From assembly GCA_024405735.1 (NCBI GenBank), contig JAKSOF010000006.1, positions 52,931-116,930 of the forward strand: 64,000 nt of DNA. The letters are read 5' to 3'. The notes beneath the pieces were generated by a model that ran no database searches, was not told the DNA's origin, and was given only the letters and a program-made list of their open reading frames with translations. The DNA is from Victivallaceae bacterium. Its GTDB lineage: Bacteria; Verrucomicrobiota; Lentisphaeria; Victivallales; Victivallaceae. Each line of letters starts with the position of its first letter. Position 1 is the stretch's first letter. Of this stretch, positions 51,228 through 58,765 are shown one piece after another. The position numbers and the translations under genes were made by a program.

Positions 51228-53807
51228 ATGCAGGAAAATCTCGGAAACGGCGGAGTGCCGGAAAATATCGACCTCAGCGGACTTCACTGTCTGCAGGCGC
51301 TTTTCGGACAATTCCGCCACAACGTCAATTTTGCGGCGCTGGTCACCGATCCGGTCCGCAACCGCTATGTGACGGATCCCGTCGGCGTGATCTGCGAACT
51401 TGCCGAGGGGCAGGATCTGCGCCCGGAAGTCGCGCAATCGCTTGAGATCCTCGACAGTTTTGCCGGTCCGGCGATGATCAAACTCGCCAACGGGCACTGG
51501 ATCATTTTGCTCAATTCCATTCAATGGCGCAAATCCGACAAGGTCGGTATTTTCGATGACCGGCTCAATACCGCCAACAAAAGCGCGCTCGTTCCCAAAA
51601 AAGAGATCATTGAGCGCGCCGGCGACCGCGTGATCGTTTTCCGTAATCTGGCGCAGGTGGATGCTTCGCGCCATACGCGCATCTACTGTCTGGCGACGGT
51701 GGCGCGACATCACGATACGGTGATCGATCTCCGCCGGGTGATGCACGATTACGCGATCGAGGAGGAGGAAGTCCGCGAAAACCTCTTTTTTCAGATCGCG
51801 GCGGACTACCAGTTCAAGGCGAAAAAGATCCGGTTGAATTGGGATAAGATGGTCAAAAGCGGATCGGTTTTTCCGGCGGTCATCGTCCGCAAAGACGGAA
51901 AATACGCGATTTTCTGCGGCTTCCGCAAAACGCCGGACGGCGCAGTCGAAGCGGTGCTCGTCGATCCGGAAAAGGAAAGTGCAGGTGGCGAGCATTTCCT
52001 TTTCTTCAATCAGGAGGCGCTGTTTGCCGAATACACCGACGAGGTGATTTTGCTCAAGAAGCGCTATAAACTTTCGGATGAAAATCAGCCGTTTTCGCTC
52101 TTTTGGTTCATCCCCGAATTCATCAAGCTCAAGGGCGTTTTCGGGCAGATCGCGCTGATGGTGGCGATGCTGACGGTGCTTTCTCTGGTGGTGCCGCTCT
52201 TTTTCCAGATCGTCGTCGACAAGGTGCTGGTCAACGAATCCTACAACACCCTCAACGTGATCGGCGGCGTCGTGCTGATCGCGATCGTTTTCAACGGGAT
52301 ATTGGAATTCGTCCGCAGTTATTTGTTGCTTTTTGCGACCAACAAGATCGATATTTCGACGGCGACGAAAACCTTTTTGCATTTGATGCGGCTGCCGCTG
52401 GATTTCTTCGAGCGGGTCCCGTCGGGGGTGTTGCTCAAACATATGCAGCAGACCGAGCGGATCCGCGGGTTTCTTTCCGGCAATTTGTTTTTTACCCTCC
52501 TCGATTTGGTGTCGCTGGTGATTTTCGTCCCGTTCCTGTTGCTTTACAGCGTGCAGTTGACGCTGGTCGTGCTCGGTTTCTCGTTGCTGATGGCGTGCGT
52601 CATCGCTTCGCTGATCCGTCCTTTCCAGCGGCGGCTTGACGAACTCTATCAGGCGGAAGGCAAACGGCAGAGTATGCTCGTCGAAGCGATTCACGGCGTG
52701 CGCACCGTCAAATCCCTCGCGTTGGAGCCGGTCGAGCGCCGCATTTGGGACAATTCGACCGCCTATGCGATCAAATCCTATTTCCGCGTCGGCAAGATTT
52801 CGATGACCGCCAAGAGCATCAGTCAGGTGCTGGAAATGATGATGTCGATCTGCGTGATCTGGATCGGAGCGCATCTGGTTTTCAATCACACGATTTCGAT
52901 CGGCGCCCTGATCGCGTTTCAGATGCTTGCCAACCGCGTGACGGGGCCGCTGGTCAAGATGGTCGGTTTGATCCACGAATATCAGCAGATCGCGCTTTCG
53001 GTGCGGATGCTCGGCGTCGTGATGAATACGCCCGTCGAGCCGATGGGCGGCGGCGTCCGCAATCAGCTCCGCGGCAGGATCGAATTCGATCACGTGAGTT
53101 TTCAGTACCGTCCCGACTTGCCGATGGTGATCAAGGATTTCAATTTGACCATTCCCGAAGGCACGACGGTCGGTTTCGTCGGCCGTTCCGGTTCCGGCAA
53201 GACGACGCTGACGAAACTTCTGCAGGCGCTTTATCAGGTCACGCAGGGCATCGTCAAACTCGACGGCATCGACATCCGCGAAATCGACAAATCGCACTTG
53301 CGCAGCAGTATCGGCGTCGTGTTGCAGGAAAATTACTTTTTCAGCGGCACGGTGCGGGAAAACATCAGCCTGACCAAGCAGAGCGCGACGCTGGAGGAGG
53401 TGCTTTACGCCTCGAAACTTGCCGGAGCCGACGAATTCATCCAGACTTTGCCGCGCGGCTACGATACGGTGCTGGAGGAGAACGCCTCCAACTTGTCCGG
53501 CGGTCAGAAACAGCGTCTGGCGATCGCCCGCGCGCTGCTGACCAATCCGCCGATCCTGATTTTCGACGAAGCGACCAGCGCGCTCGATCCGGAAAGCGAA
53601 TGCGTCATTCAGCAGAACCTCAAGGCGATCGCCCGCGGTCGTACCGTGTTGATCGTTTCGCACCGTTTGAGCATCGTCAGTCACGCCGATCAGATCGTCG
53701 TCATCGACGCCGGAAAAATGAGCGATTGCGGCACCCATCGCGAACTTCTGAGCCGTGAAGGCATCTACAAGGAGTTCTGGACGCAGCAGATGAGAGGAGA
53801 TCAGTAA
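51228..53807 (+). CDS. type I secretion ABC transporter with two N-terminal C39-like domains
   Basis: Inner-membrane exporter of 859 residues, about 150 longer than HlyB. Residues ~20-140 and ~145-285 both resemble the degenerate C39 peptidase-like domains of RTX/bacteriocin exporters. The first keeps GHWIIL and a downstream IFDD (His and Asp of the C39 triad) but lacks a clear catalytic Cys; the second fits the HlyB-type CLD. Six membrane helices follow (~300-560), then the ATPase: Walker A GRSGSGKTT (~652), signature LSGGQ (~756), Walker B ILIFDE (~777), H-loop SHRLS. Substrate unknown; a one-base gap separates it from hlyD. Confidence 0.9.
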   Translation: MQENLGNGGVPENIDLSGLHCLQALFGQFRHNVNFAALVTDPVRNRYVTDPVGVICELAEGQDLRPEVAQSLEILDSFAGPAMIKLANGHWIILLNSIQWRKSDKVGIFDDRLNTANKSALVPKKEIIERAGDRVIVFRNLAQVDASRHTRIYCLATVARHHDTVIDLRRVMHDYAIEEEEVRENLFFQIAADYQFKAKKIRLNWDKMVKSGSVFPAVIVRKDGKYAIFCGFRKTPDGAVEAVLVDPEKESAGGEHFLFFNQEALFAEYTDEVILLKKRYKLSDENQPFSLFWFIPEFIKLKGVFGQIALMVAMLTVLSLVVPLFFQIVVDKVLVNESYNTLNVIGGVVLIAIVFNGILEFVRSYLLLFATNKIDISTATKTFLHLMRLPLDFFERVPSGVLLKHMQQTERIRGFLSGNLFFTLLDLVSLVIFVPFLLLYSVQLTLVVLGFSLLMACVIASLIRPFQRRLDELYQAEGKRQSMLVEAIHGVRTVKSLALEPVERRIWDNSTAYAIKSYFRVGKISMTAKSISQVLEMMMSICVIWIGAHLVFNHTISIGALIAFQMLANRVTGPLVKMVGLIHEYQQIALSVRMLGVVMNTPVEPMGGGVRNQLRGRIEFDHVSFQYRPDLPMVIKDFNLTIPEGTTVGFVGRSGSGKTTLTKLLQALYQVTQGIVKLDGIDIREIDKSHLRSSIGVVLQENYFFSGTVRENISLTKQSATLEEVLYASKLAGADEFIQTLPRGYDTVLEENASNLSGGQKQRLAIARALLTNPPILIFDEATSALDPESECVIQQNLKAIARGRTVLIVSHRLSIVSHADQIVVIDAGKMSDCGTHRELLSREGIYKEFWTQQMRGDQ

Positions 53808-53808
53808 A

Positions 53809-55266
53809 ATGAAAAAGATTTCTGCGCCCGTGAGCGCGTTTTGGGAAAAAATGAAGCAATGGTATTCAAATACCGCCGTTTTTTTCGTGAAAAAATGGCG
53901 GAAGTTCACCGGCGACAAGGAGGGCTTGGAGCCGGAAGAGGTGATCGAGTTCCAGCCGGATGCGCTGGAAATCAAAAACGAGCGTCTGCCGTGGGGAGTC
54001 CGCTTTTTTGTCTGGAGTCCCTTTCTGGTGATTTTGTTCGCGATCATCTGGTCGTGCTTCGTCGAAGTGGACGTCATCGTGCCCGCCAACGGCAAATTGG
54101 TGACGGATCAGCAGACGATCGTGATGAAGCCGCTGGAAAGAACGGTCATCAAACACGTCAACGTCCAAATCGGCGACGTCGTCAAAAAAGATCAGGTGCT
54201 GATCGTCTTTGACCCGACCGAAAGCGGTTCGGATGCCGACCGTCTGCAGAATGAAGTCAACAACTATACGGCGCAGTACGCAAGGCTCGTCGCCGAATTT
54301 CTCAACGAGAAATATCAGCCGGCGACTCCGGGCAATCAGTTCGACCGCTGGCAGTTGGCGATTTACAAACAGCGTCAGAATTACTACGCCGAGCGCATCA
54401 ATTACTTCGATGAAGCGTTGAATCAGATCGACGCTTCGACCAAGAGCACGCAGGATTCGCTTCTCAAGCAGCAGGAGCGTCTGGAGCAGATCCGCACGCT
54501 GGAAAAGATGTATGCCGGGTTGAATAAAAAGCAGGTCACTTCGCTCAAGGAATTGATCGAAATGCAGATCACCCGTATGGAAATGGAAGCGACCGTCGAT
54601 CAGTTGCGCAACCAGTTGCTTGAATTGACGCACCGCCGCGGCAGTACGCTGGCGGAAAAGAACTCTTTCATTCAGGAGTGGCGCAAGACGCTTTCTGAAG
54701 ATATGGTGTCGGCGGAACGCAATCTGACCAGTTACAGCAAGGAGTTGGACAAGGCGCTGATGCTCCGCAATTACACCTGCCTTAAGGCGCCTTGTGACGC
54801 CGTCGTCCACGAGATCGCTTCGTTTTCACCCGGTTCGGCGGTGCGCGAAGCGGAAGCGCTGATCACCCTGGTACCGCTCAGCGACGTGATCGAACTGGAG
54901 GGCAAGATCCGTCCGCAGGACATCGGCAAGGTCAAGCGCGGTGACAGCGTGCGCATCAAACTGGATGCGTATCCTTTCCAGAAATACGGCACGATCGAGG
55001 GGATCGTGCGCAACATTTCGGAAGACACCATTCAGTCGCAGGGCGCCCCCAAGGTGGACGAAGAGGGGAATCCAGTGGCAACGGAGCCGGCTACCTATTA
55101 CCGCGCCCGGATCACGTTGCTCGGCAAACTCAAAGGCGTCAAAAACTTCCGTCTCATCCCGGGAATGCAGGCGCAGGGGGAGATCAAAACCGGTCGCCGC
55201 CGGGTGATCGAATACGCGCTTTATCCGTTGATAAAAGCATTTGACGAAGCAGCAAGGGAGCCGTAA
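53809..55266 (+). CDS. HlyD-family membrane-fusion protein
   Basis: Periplasmic adaptor of 485 residues bridging the ABC exporter and an outer-membrane TolC-like channel. One membrane helix (~68-88) with a cytoplasmic tail of about 67 residues, a lipoyl half-motif (IVPANGKLVTDQQTIV), a long coiled coil (~135-310) and a beta-barrel domain with KRGDSVRIKLDAYP. GAGGAGA sits upstream. Continues directly into pqqD. No TolC gene nearby. Confidence 0.92.
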   Translation: MKKISAPVSAFWEKMKQWYSNTAVFFVKKWRKFTGDKEGLEPEEVIEFQPDALEIKNERLPWGVRFFVWSPFLVILFAIIWSCFVEVDVIVPANGKLVTDQQTIVMKPLERTVIKHVNVQIGDVVKKDQVLIVFDPTESGSDADRLQNEVNNYTAQYARLVAEFLNEKYQPATPGNQFDRWQLAIYKQRQNYYAERINYFDEALNQIDASTKSTQDSLLKQQERLEQIRTLEKMYAGLNKKQVTSLKELIEMQITRMEMEATVDQLRNQLLELTHRRGSTLAEKNSFIQEWRKTLSEDMVSAERNLTSYSKELDKALMLRNYTCLKAPCDAVVHEIASFSPGSAVREAEALITLVPLSDVIELEGKIRPQDIGKVKRGDSVRIKLDAYPFQKYGTIEGIVRNISEDTIQSQGAPKVDEEGNPVATEPATYYRARITLLGKLKGVKNFRLIPGMQAQGEIKTGRRRVIEYALYPLIKAFDEAAREP

Positions 55267-55524
55267 ATGAAACTGAATCCACTGATTGTTTTTCGCGATG
55301 ATTTCGGGGATGATGCCGTGCTTTTCAACCCCGAAGACGGCAAGGTGCTCGGTTTGAACCGCACCGGTTGTTTCATCTGGCATTGTCTGGAAAAAAGTAT
55401 GACGCGCGAGGAGATCCTCGACGCGCTGAAAAAAGCCTGCGGCGAAACGTTGCCGCCGGATGCGGAAAACGATGTCGATGCATTCCTCGGAAAATTGCGG
55501 GACAACAATATCCTCGTCGACTGA
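55267..55524 (+). CDS. PqqD-like peptide chaperone
   Basis: A winged-helix RiPP recognition element of 85 residues, which in known systems delivers a precursor peptide to a radical SAM or other modifying enzyme. The family pattern FNPEDGKVLGLNRTGCFIW followed by helix TREEILDALKKACG matches PqqD. Starts immediately after the hlyD stop. Its next neighbours in the cluster are the peptidase and the radical SAM enzyme. Confidence 0.85.
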   Translation: MKLNPLIVFRDDFGDDAVLFNPEDGKVLGLNRTGCFIWHCLEKSMTREEILDALKKACGETLPPDAENDVDAFLGKLRDNNILVD

Positions 55525-56065
55525 AGGCCGCGGACGTTTCCTCTACGGGGGAAACAGTATGCGCTTCCTTTTTACCGCCGGGGATATTCTGGAAACGCGT
55601 CCCGTCGCCTTCAACGAGGTGAAACGCGGTGACGTCATCGTGTTTCAGAAAGAGGAAAAGACGATCGTCCATCGCGTCTTCCGGCGTACGGAAAATACGC
55701 TCTGGACGATCGGGGACAACAATGACCGGTGCGATGCGTGGCAACTGACGCGGGAAGACCGGCTTTGTCTGGTGGAGTTTCGCATCGACCGCGCCCGGCG
55801 CCGTTATCCTGTCCGGCGCGGATTTTGGGGAATGGCGCGGTTTTGGGGAAACCGGACGATGCGCTTTTGCGTGCGTCTGCTCGGTTTTCTCGGACGTAAA
55901 ATGTTGCTTTTCGGCGACTGGCGGAAGCCGTTGCCGGAGCCGGAAAAATTCGGCGATGAATTTTGTTACAGTGTTGGAGACCGGGTGATCGCCTGGCGGA
56001 AAAGTCCGCAAGGCGCCGTGCAGTTCATCCGTTTCCGGGATCGTTTGAAATATCGGAGTAAATGA
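55460..56065 (+). CDS. S26/S24 signal-peptidase-like protein
   Basis: A 201-residue protein with a signal-peptidase fold: GNSMRFLFTAGDIL (candidate Ser at the SxM motif), KRGDVIVF, then IVHRVF, where the His would be the general base as in Sec11-type peptidases, and GDNNDRCD. Arg-rich C-terminal part with hydrophobic stretches. The start is uncertain: ATGs at 55460, 55472 and 55478 overlap pqqD by 65 to 47 nt in another frame, while a later ATG (55559) would cut the active Ser. Likely trims the exported or modified peptide (inference). Confidence 0.7.
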   Translation: MRKTMSMHSSENCGTTISSSTEGRGRFLYGGNSMRFLFTAGDILETRPVAFNEVKRGDVIVFQKEEKTIVHRVFRRTENTLWTIGDNNDRCDAWQLTREDRLCLVEFRIDRARRRYPVRRGFWGMARFWGNRTMRFCVRLLGFLGRKMLLFGDWRKPLPEPEKFGDEFCYSVGDRVIAWRKSPQGAVQFIRFRDRLKYRSK

Positions 56066-57111
56066 CAATGCGGTATCCTTTTCCACAGGCAGCACCGGAA
56101 ATGGTGAAGCTCTATTTCACCTGGGCGTGCAATCTGAATTGCCCTTTCTGTTATGAAAAAGAGGAGCGTCGCAAATTGCCGACGCGGCCGTTCGAGGAGT
56201 TTCTGCGGGTCGTCGACGAATTGGAGGAGATGAAGGTTTTTGCCGTGACGTTGTGCGGCGGAGAACCTTTCGCCCATCCCCGCTGTTTTGAATTGATCGA
56301 CCGGATCGTCCGCGCTCCGATGCGCTTTTCGCTGTTGAGCAACGGCACGTTGATCGACCGCGCGGTGGCGCGCCGTCTTGCGGCGACGGGGCGGTGCCGG
56401 CAGGTACAGCTTTCCCTCGACGGAATGCGGGAATTTCACGATTCTCTGCGCGGCAAAGGTTCGTTTGACGCGACGGTCGGTGCCATCAAATATTTGCAGG
56501 AGGAAAATATCCGGGTCGTTGTCAACACGGTGTTTTCCTCGTCGAACTACCGCAATATGCTCGACGTCGCGCGCTTTCTGGAAAAACTCGGCGTCGCGAC
56601 CTACCGGATCTGTCACGTGCACGATCACAGCGCCAAACTTCCGGAGGAAACGGCGTTGCTGTCGACCGAGGAACTGGCGTATGTGATCGCCGACATCGCG
56701 CCGCACCTCGACGAATTGCCGCATATGTTTGCCGCATCGACTCCGAAGCGGATGTACCGGACGATCCTTGCGGGAGAGCCGGAAAATGCGCAGCGTACCA
56801 ATCAGCGTTGCGAAACGCCGTGGCGGGCGCTTTCCATCCGTCCCGACGGCGCGATTTTCTGCTGTGAAAACCTTGATTGCGGTATCCTCGGCTGGATGGG
56901 CAAAGACCGTCTGGCGGACGTCTGGCACGGGGAAAAACTTGCGGCGATGCGCAAACACATCCTCTGCGGCGTTCCGCATCTGCGCAAAAAAGAGTGTGAA
57001 AACTGCCGCTACCGCTACTATTGCACCCAGTATTGCCCGCTGTGGAAATACGACCACTACTGCCGGTTGGAGATCATCGAGCATCTGCGCCGCTTCGGAG
57101 TGCTGAAATGA
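56062..57111 (+). CDS. radical SAM/SPASM peptide-modifying enzyme
   Basis: A 349-residue enzyme. The 4Fe-4S radical SAM motif CX3CX2C is at Cys23, Cys27, Cys30, followed by CGGEPFAHP. The C-terminal SPASM domain has extra Cys for auxiliary clusters (CETPWRALSIRPDG near 251, CCE, ENCRYRYYC.. near 312). Such PqqE-like enzymes form C-C or thioether links in ribosomal peptides. Stop overlaps the next gene and the start overlaps the previous one (ATGA). An alternative start lies at 56068. Confidence 0.9.
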   Translation: MTMRYPFPQAAPEMVKLYFTWACNLNCPFCYEKEERRKLPTRPFEEFLRVVDELEEMKVFAVTLCGGEPFAHPRCFELIDRIVRAPMRFSLLSNGTLIDRAVARRLAATGRCRQVQLSLDGMREFHDSLRGKGSFDATVGAIKYLQEENIRVVVNTVFSSSNYRNMLDVARFLEKLGVATYRICHVHDHSAKLPEETALLSTEELAYVIADIAPHLDELPHMFAASTPKRMYRTILAGEPENAQRTNQRCETPWRALSIRPDGAIFCCENLDCGILGWMGKDRLADVWHGEKLAAMRKHILCGVPHLRKKECENCRYRYYCTQYCPLWKYDHYCRLEIIEHLRRFGVLK

Positions 57112-57971
57112 CGGAGGAATCTCGCGACCTTTATTTGAGCGGGGACGGCGTTTCCGGCATCCGTTTGCGCGGCGACGATGCGCGCGCGGTGGAGTCGTTG
57201 CGGCAGTTTGCCAAACTGGTGAATTTGAGTCTGCAAAAATCCTCCGGTCACGCCGATGCGCACTTGTGCTCGGAGGAGCCGGCTCCTGAATTGGCGGAAC
57301 GCTTTCATCTGCACCAGGATCGCCGGACGCTTTCCTATTTCCGCGGGTATCAGCACGATTTTTATCTGCACGCCAACGACGACGGTTCCCATCGTTATGT
57401 GATAGCGAAACTGCAGAAACTTCTGCTTTACGGTTATGCGGCAAGTTTGATCCATGGCGGAGACTTTGATCTCATTCACGGAGCGTTGCTCGAAACGGCG
57501 CCGGGGATCGGCACGTTGCTTTTCGGCGACAGCGGCATCGGCAAAAGCACGACGGTGCGCCGCTGGCACGCGGCAGGCAATGTCGCCATTGCCGACGATA
57601 TGGTCTATTTATATCGCAAGGGTGAAGGTTTTTATGCGCGGCCGCTGCCGACGTGGAGCGCTTGTCTTGCAGGGGAAAATCCCGAAAATTACGATTTCAA
57701 CCGCGAAGTGCGCGTCGAACGCGCTTTATTGTTGTTGCGCGACAAGGAAACCGAGCATATCGGAGAGATCCCGGAAGTCCATTACCGGCTCGGTGCGGTC
57801 AAGGCGGTTTCGGAAACGGCATCGTGGCTGTTGCCCTATCTGCCGGACGACTGGCGGGAAGCGCTTGCTTCGCGCCTGATGGCTTTTGCCGGAAGCGTCA
57901 TCAAAAAATTCCCGCCGCGCGCGCTTTTTGCACACCTGGCGGGAAATATCGTGGAAACGATGGCGGAATAA
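57108..57971 (+). CDS. HprK-like P-loop kinase
   Basis: A 287-residue protein related to the HPr kinase/phosphorylase C-terminal domain. P-loop GDSGIGKST at about 141-149, then IADDMVYLY, matching HprK. The usual HprK N-terminal domain and CGL-type phosphorylase signature are not present. HprK-related proteins occur in PqqD/radical SAM peptide cassettes (for example SynChlorMet ScmC-type), where they may phosphorylate the peptide. No PTS HPr gene is nearby. ATG 57108 overlaps the radical SAM stop. Confidence 0.8.
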   Translation: MTEESRDLYLSGDGVSGIRLRGDDARAVESLRQFAKLVNLSLQKSSGHADAHLCSEEPAPELAERFHLHQDRRTLSYFRGYQHDFYLHANDDGSHRYVIAKLQKLLLYGYAASLIHGGDFDLIHGALLETAPGIGTLLFGDSGIGKSTTVRRWHAAGNVAIADDMVYLYRKGEGFYARPLPTWSACLAGENPENYDFNREVRVERALLLLRDKETEHIGEIPEVHYRLGAVKAVSETASWLLPYLPDDWREALASRLMAFAGSVIKKFPPRALFAHLAGNIVETMAE

Positions 57972-57977
57972 ATTCCG

Positions 57978-58556
57978 TCAGAAATTCCACCACTTCGACG
58001 AGTCGGGATTGTAGTAGTAATAATTTTTCTTGGCGTATTTGGCGATCCCCTTGGCGGTGTAGGTGTCGATCCCGACGCGCAATGTCACCCAGTCGGAAAT
58101 CTGATCATTCTCGTCCGGCCATTCGGGGATGAATTTCGCCAGATAGCGGCCGTCGACGGCGAGGACGACGGGGGTGTCGCGATAATGTCCCGCGAGGACT
58201 TCCCATTGCGTTTTGCCGAGGCGGTCGAGTTTGATCTGCAAGTCGCAGACATCGGGATCGCCGGGACGGGCGATGATGCGGGCATTGCTCATGTTTTTAC
58301 TGCTGAACGACTGATTGGTGTTGATCCAGATCTTGCGGCCGTCAAGCGATTCGATCTGCTTCTCCACCTGGCTGGCGCGCGGATATTCGACGATGGTGAA
58401 AACGCCGATCACAAAACGCGGTTCGTAGTTCGCCGAATTGGGGTCGTCGTTGCCGTAATCGGCGCCTTCCTTGAGGGCTTCCTTGAATTCTTCACAGCCC
58501 GTAAAGACGGTGAGCGAAAAAAGTGCCGCAATTAAAGTCAAAAGAATTTTTTTCAT
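57978..58556 (-). CDS. lipoprotein of unknown function
   Basis: A 192-residue predicted lipoprotein with signal peptide ending FTGC (lipobox Cys20) and GGAG upstream of the ATG. The mature part is mixed alpha/beta; its C-terminus is Tyr/Trp-rich (YYYYNPDSSKWWNF). No family recognised. It is convergent with the HprK-like gene, with only 6 nt between stop codons. No relation to the secretion cluster is evident beyond position. Confidence 0.75.
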   Translation of the reverse strand: MKKILLTLIAALFSLTVFTGCEEFKEALKEGADYGNDDPNSANYEPRFVIGVFTIVEYPRASQVEKQIESLDGRKIWINTNQSFSSKNMSNARIIARPGDPDVCDLQIKLDRLGKTQWEVLAGHYRDTPVVLAVDGRYLAKFIPEWPDENDQISDWVTLRVGIDTYTAKGIAKYAKKNYYYYNPDSSKWWNF

Positions 58557-58588
58557 CCTGAGCTCCTGTACTGAAAATTCCCTTTGAT

Positions 58589-58617
58589 AACATAGTCGCC
58601 CATACGCCGCAAGTCAA
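58589..58617 (-). promoter_or_regulatory. promoter of the 57978 lipoprotein
   Basis: Minus-strand TTGACT (58617-58612), 17 bp, TATGTT (58594-58589). Confidence 0.55.
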
Positions 58618-58706
58618 GTGTTTTTCCGGAAAAATCATTGATTTTACACCGGAGGTTTTTTCCTGCGTCTGCCGGAAAGATGATCCGATAATTTTTTTCC
58701 TGTAAA

Positions 58707-58735
58707 TTGACATTTTGCCACGATGAAATTATATT
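58707..58735 (+). promoter_or_regulatory. promoter of the lytic transglycosylase operon
   Basis: TTGACA (58707-58712), 17 bp, TATATT (58730-58735), about 30 bp before the ATG: the best consensus promoter in the window. Confidence 0.75.
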
Positions 58736-58765
58736 AAGCCAACGAAACGTTTTCCCGGAGAAAAA

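Noticed and set aside
51175..51372. 65-codon ORF with several Cys starting before the ABC transporter gene, considered as the missing RiPP precursor
   Set aside because: Most of it is the transporter's coding sequence in another frame; no leader-like features, and no ribosome site distinct from the transporter's.
51075..54095. 1006-codon minus-strand open frame opposite the exporter and hlyD
   Set aside because: Low-complexity His/Arg/Asp-rich antisense translation; real motifs are on the plus strand.
57978..58556. Lipoprotein next to the HprK-like gene considered as the cluster's cargo
   Set aside because: It is on the opposite strand with its own promoter, has a Sec lipoprotein signal peptide, and shows no leader or core-peptide pattern.
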